Shown piece after piece: positions 61,301-64,000 of a DNA stretch of 64,000 nucleotides (the stretch's first letter is position 1; each line of letters opens with the position of its first letter). The DNA comes from Opeltia flavorubescens (taxonomy: Eukaryota > Ascomycota > Lecanoromycetes > Teloschistales > Teloschistaceae): assembly GCA_000442125.1 (NCBI GenBank), contig KE546972.1, positions 1,324,022 to 1,388,021 on the forward strand, in the 5' to 3' direction. The notes under the pieces are model-generated. The model did no database searches, was not told the DNA's origin, and worked only from the letters and a program-made list of their open reading frames with translations. The translations under genes were made by a program, and so were the position numbers.

Positions 61301-62336
61301 TCACGATCCAGGTTGGTATTTAGATATGTCGTAGATCATATCATACCATCCTCCGCCCCCAAAGGTTACTTGACTCTCTTCCCAATTCCGAAATCCTAGC
61401 GTTTCGTAGTATTTTATCAGTGGCTCGTGCGCCAGAAGAGCAAGCCGGTCAGCAATACCCGAGGTTTCCATGCGCTGCACGTAAGACTTCATGATGATCT
61501 TCCCGAGACCCCGCCCCTTGAATTCTGGCAGGGATGCTAGTGAATGAATCGCTATTGTCCTGCCGTGCTCCTGGTGACCACGGTTTTCTGGCGGAGGTTC
61601 GCTACGCCGCCAGTCCGGCGGAATTTCCATCGACTTGTCTGTCACTGCTGATGTAGCACACTTGGTTGCTATGACTTGGGCGATCAGTGTGCTCTTCCTG
61701 GCTGGCGAGGTCGCATCAGGTGGGCGCGCATGAGGATAGGTTGGCAGTGATGCAACATACCCATCGGGGGCCGTTGTCGAGAAAAGTCCGAGTGATAGTT
61801 CGGGACATGTGGTCAGGCGGTACGCGAACTAGAAGTGCTGTCAGTTGCTTGAACCCACACCAATTCATGGCTCGGCTCTCGATGCACTCTTTGGAAGATT
61901 GAAGGGAGAAAGGCAGTAGAGTGCAGTGTTATCAGGACGTCTAATATAAGCAGCGTGTGCATTCAGCTGAACTGAAGATTGCCCAAAGGCTGCGCTGCCT
62001 GCTGAACTGATCTGTAATTGGATATTCTGCCGTTACCTTTTGTCTAGAGCATCTCTCGTGCTCTGGAAATGTTGCGTTCTCTAACGCAACGCAGCTTTCC
62101 AGGTCGGACAGTGACAGAGTTTGGACATAAGGATGTAAATCACTTAGATCGTTTTTACCACCTCTGGCACTCTTCGAGGCACCGAAAATAGGAAGCTCGT
62201 CCTCACGATGAATCGTAAACTCATTGTAGCCATCTTGGTCTTGTGCAACTAAATCCCCAGTACGTGTCTGGGACTCTGGACTGGCAGTCAAAGTTGCCTC
62301 GTCTTTGGTATTGCGGCCAAATAGTTCTCGGGGCAT
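61301..62336 (-). CDS. GNAT acetyltransferase, arylalkylamine/polyamine N-acetyltransferase type
   Basis: Exons 62037-62336 and 61301-61828 give 275 residues; the 208-nt intron (GTAACG...TCTAG) joins HERCSRQK to FAYRLTTCPELSLGLFST, matching this family's second motif. The acetyl-CoA loop is SLASLPEFKGRGLGKIIMKS (the xxGxGx pattern as KGRGLGK), preceded by EHGRTIAIHSL. The end LLAHEPLIKYYETLGFRNW then GGGGWYDMIYD is typical of the C-terminal part. The first 60 residues are polar with no signal peptide, so the protein is probably cytosolic. Yeast Paa1, the best-known fungal relative, acetylates polyamines and aryl-amines; the substrate here is inferred. The last eight residues differ from relatives, which often stop after WYDM plus three. 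Confidence 0.82.
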
Positions 62337-63538
62337 TATAGTAGGTTTTAGTCTAAGAGCAGGATAATGGAGGTCAATGACGATGGACTGAAATTATTAG
62401 TTGGCTGCTGCACAACACAATCGAAGATTGAGCCCCCAGAGACGAAAGAGTAAGGGTTTATCACTCCACAAGCCTTTGGTAGCTCTAGGAAAACTTTCGT
62501 TTGAGAAGTTGCAAGTAAACGACGCTCGATTAACACCCGGACATCGTCCACAAGCCTGCTAAGGCGGTCAACGGTGAGGCTGAACTACCGGGAATTCCTG
62601 ACGATGATTACGATACAACGACATCTGTGCTAACTGATATTGGGTTCGGTTCTGGCTGAGGCGTAACGGGTCGGAAACCAATGCTCGAGACTCGGAACGA
62701 ACAAATTAATGTCTTAGTAGCCCTTTGGTATCTCGCATCAATCATTCCTTGAGCAGCCCATAATTCCTGGATTTCATCAAGGTTTTGATGGCAGGCTTTA
62801 CAATAGAAACCAGAGCCGACCGAGTACGGAGATATTCAGCAGACGACCTTATCCGCTCCCTCATGGACTTAATTGTTGCCTAGAGCGAACCTTGCATTCA
62901 TAAAACATCCAATGGATTTGCAGGATTTTCTCGAGCTGATGATTACAGGGTCATGTCACATTAATCGTCATAATAATGCTCTCCACAGTCGATGGCATTA
63001 TTCATGCTTGATAGGTAGTCTCCATTTACATCTTGACTCACAATCTTTAGAGCATCATGTGATTTACTGATCTGAGTGTAAAACAGGGGTTGTGATTGTA
63101 TGGGACCAATCCTCGGGAGACTATGCTTCCTTAGCCGGACTCACCCCTGGTGATCATCATTATGTCACTGATCATACAATAGAAATAGATATAGCATATT
63201 CTGACCCCATGCTGCAATGGCCGTCTTGGTCCAGACAAACACTTGCATGAGATGCACAACAATGAACCAAAATATACCCTAGTTACCGAGTTGTTTCCAT
63301 AACCCCTCAGCCGCTTACAGATTCGCCGAACGCCACGGTTGCACCTCCGAACAGTCACCCTAACCTTCATTCCAAAGCATATAATTTGTTTCTGCAATAT
63401 GCCAAATCAATATCAATGCTTTAGACTTGACCTCTTCTGACCCTGCTTGCCTTGTATTATTGGACTGGGTGTTGAAATATCTCTAATCCTAAAATTAATC
63501 CAAGGCATTGGCCTCGTCTCGCCTAAACTTGCGCCGCA
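62337..63538. other. Divergent spacer, acetyltransferase / DDI1, 1.2 kb
   Basis: No gene seen. Promoters of both flanking genes must lie here. Confidence 0.5.
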
Positions 63539-64000
63539 ATGTAAGGCCAAAAGGATTATCATATGTTCAGCCCTCTGCTAAGAGGAGATCCAGGCATATC
63601 ACCATCTCCATCACAGCACCTCAAGGTGCCGTGGAACAGGATTTGCTGACTATAGATGTGGGGCCTGGAATGACCATTGCCGACCTCAAGGCAGTCATAG
63701 AGAGTGATATCCATATTCCTTCGCAGACGCAGGTCCTCTACTATAATGGTCACGAGCTGCAAGATGATTCCATGCAATTAGGGCAGGCCAACATCAAGCA
63801 GGATGACATGCTGGGCCTGTTGGTGCGCAATCGGCAAACACAACCTCGGTCAACCAGCAGGACCACAGGGAGTAACTCACAGACAAACACTCGAGGTCAA
63901 TCTGCACGAGGAAGTAGTTCAGGAGCCGATGCTGAGATGCTCCGCTTACAGGCGCTTGGAAATCCGGTCATCTTAAACCAAATCAGATCTCAGAATCAGG
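63539..64000 (+). CDS. DDI1: DNA-damage-inducible protein 1, ubiquitin-like/aspartic-protease shuttle factor (5' part)
   Basis: The gene runs off the right edge. The visible part is an N-terminal ubiquitin-like domain: HITISITAPQGAVEQDLLTI, DVGPGMTIADLKAVIESDI, QTQVLYYNGHELQDD, QANIKQDDMLGLLVRN, then a Gln/Ser/Thr/Arg-rich linker and EMLRLQALGNPVILNQIRSQ, the helical segment before the retroviral-type protease domain, which lies outside. DDI1 proteins carry ubiquitinated cargo to the proteasome. The start is unusual: the only way to put a Met before HITISI is to join AT (63539-63540) to G (63594) across a 53-nt intron 63541-63593 (GTAAGG, branch CTGCTAAG, acceptor CCAG), so the initiator codon itself is split. 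The unspliced ATG at 63539 is followed at once by TAA. Confidence 0.87.

Overview
The window is nuclear DNA of a filamentous ascomycete (Pezizomycotina). The evidence is genes split by short introns (about 41-110 nt, a few longer) with CTNAC/CTAAC-like branch points, and a gene set typical of the group: a VIB-1/XprG-type Ndt80 factor, a Zn2Cys6 regulator, an ARG2-type acetylglutamate synthase, AIM41, ERG28, PNS1 and an UMTA/LaeA-like methyltransferase. A leotiomycete is my best guess from the flavour of the proteins, but that is inference. Six assembly Ns are present, five in or beside one repeat and one inside PNS1.

Layout. 0-11 kb: the 3' end of a BAR-domain gene, a 2.4 kb gap, a PAS-domain protein, eIF3g (TIF35), a large reverse-strand 2OG-oxygenase-like protein without the usual metal ligands, and a foldback MITE-like element. 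11-15 kb: ARG2 and a 3-hydroxyisobutyrate-dehydrogenase-like gene, divergent. 15-21 kb: about 6 kb with no gene I can support, leading into the VIB-1/XprG-like factor (21.3-23.4 kb). 24-46 kb: a dense housekeeping block with a DUF8035-like protein carrying a His-Gly-Gly-His-Ser-Thr repeat, ARV1, PNS1, an EXPERA/TMEM97 protein, the nucleoporin NUP170, AIM41, an F-box protein, GAL7, the ER 3-ketoacyl-CoA reductase, ERG28, an RS-rich cyclophilin and KRR1. 46.8-48.2 kb: an eight-exon methyltransferase reconstructed from splice signals. 48.2-51 kb: no resolved gene. 51-64 kb: gamma-tubulin complex GCP2, proteasome alpha5 (PUP2), a 1106-residue Zn2Cys6 factor, a GNAT acetyltransferase and the 5' end of DDI1.

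The genes do not form one pathway. There is a loose theme of ER and lipid function (ARV1, PNS1, EXPERA, ketoreductase, ERG28); the ketoreductase and ERG28 are divergent from one 0.5 kb spacer. The most unusual items are gene-structure features: an initiator codon split by an intron (DDI1), a 5-nt first coding exon and a GC-AG intron (methyltransferase), a second GC-AG intron (BAR gene), a 13-nt microexon (PUP2), an in-frame stop-free intron (NUP170), and an apparent pseudoenzyme. I found no clear new defence or mobile system beyond the MITE-like repeat.
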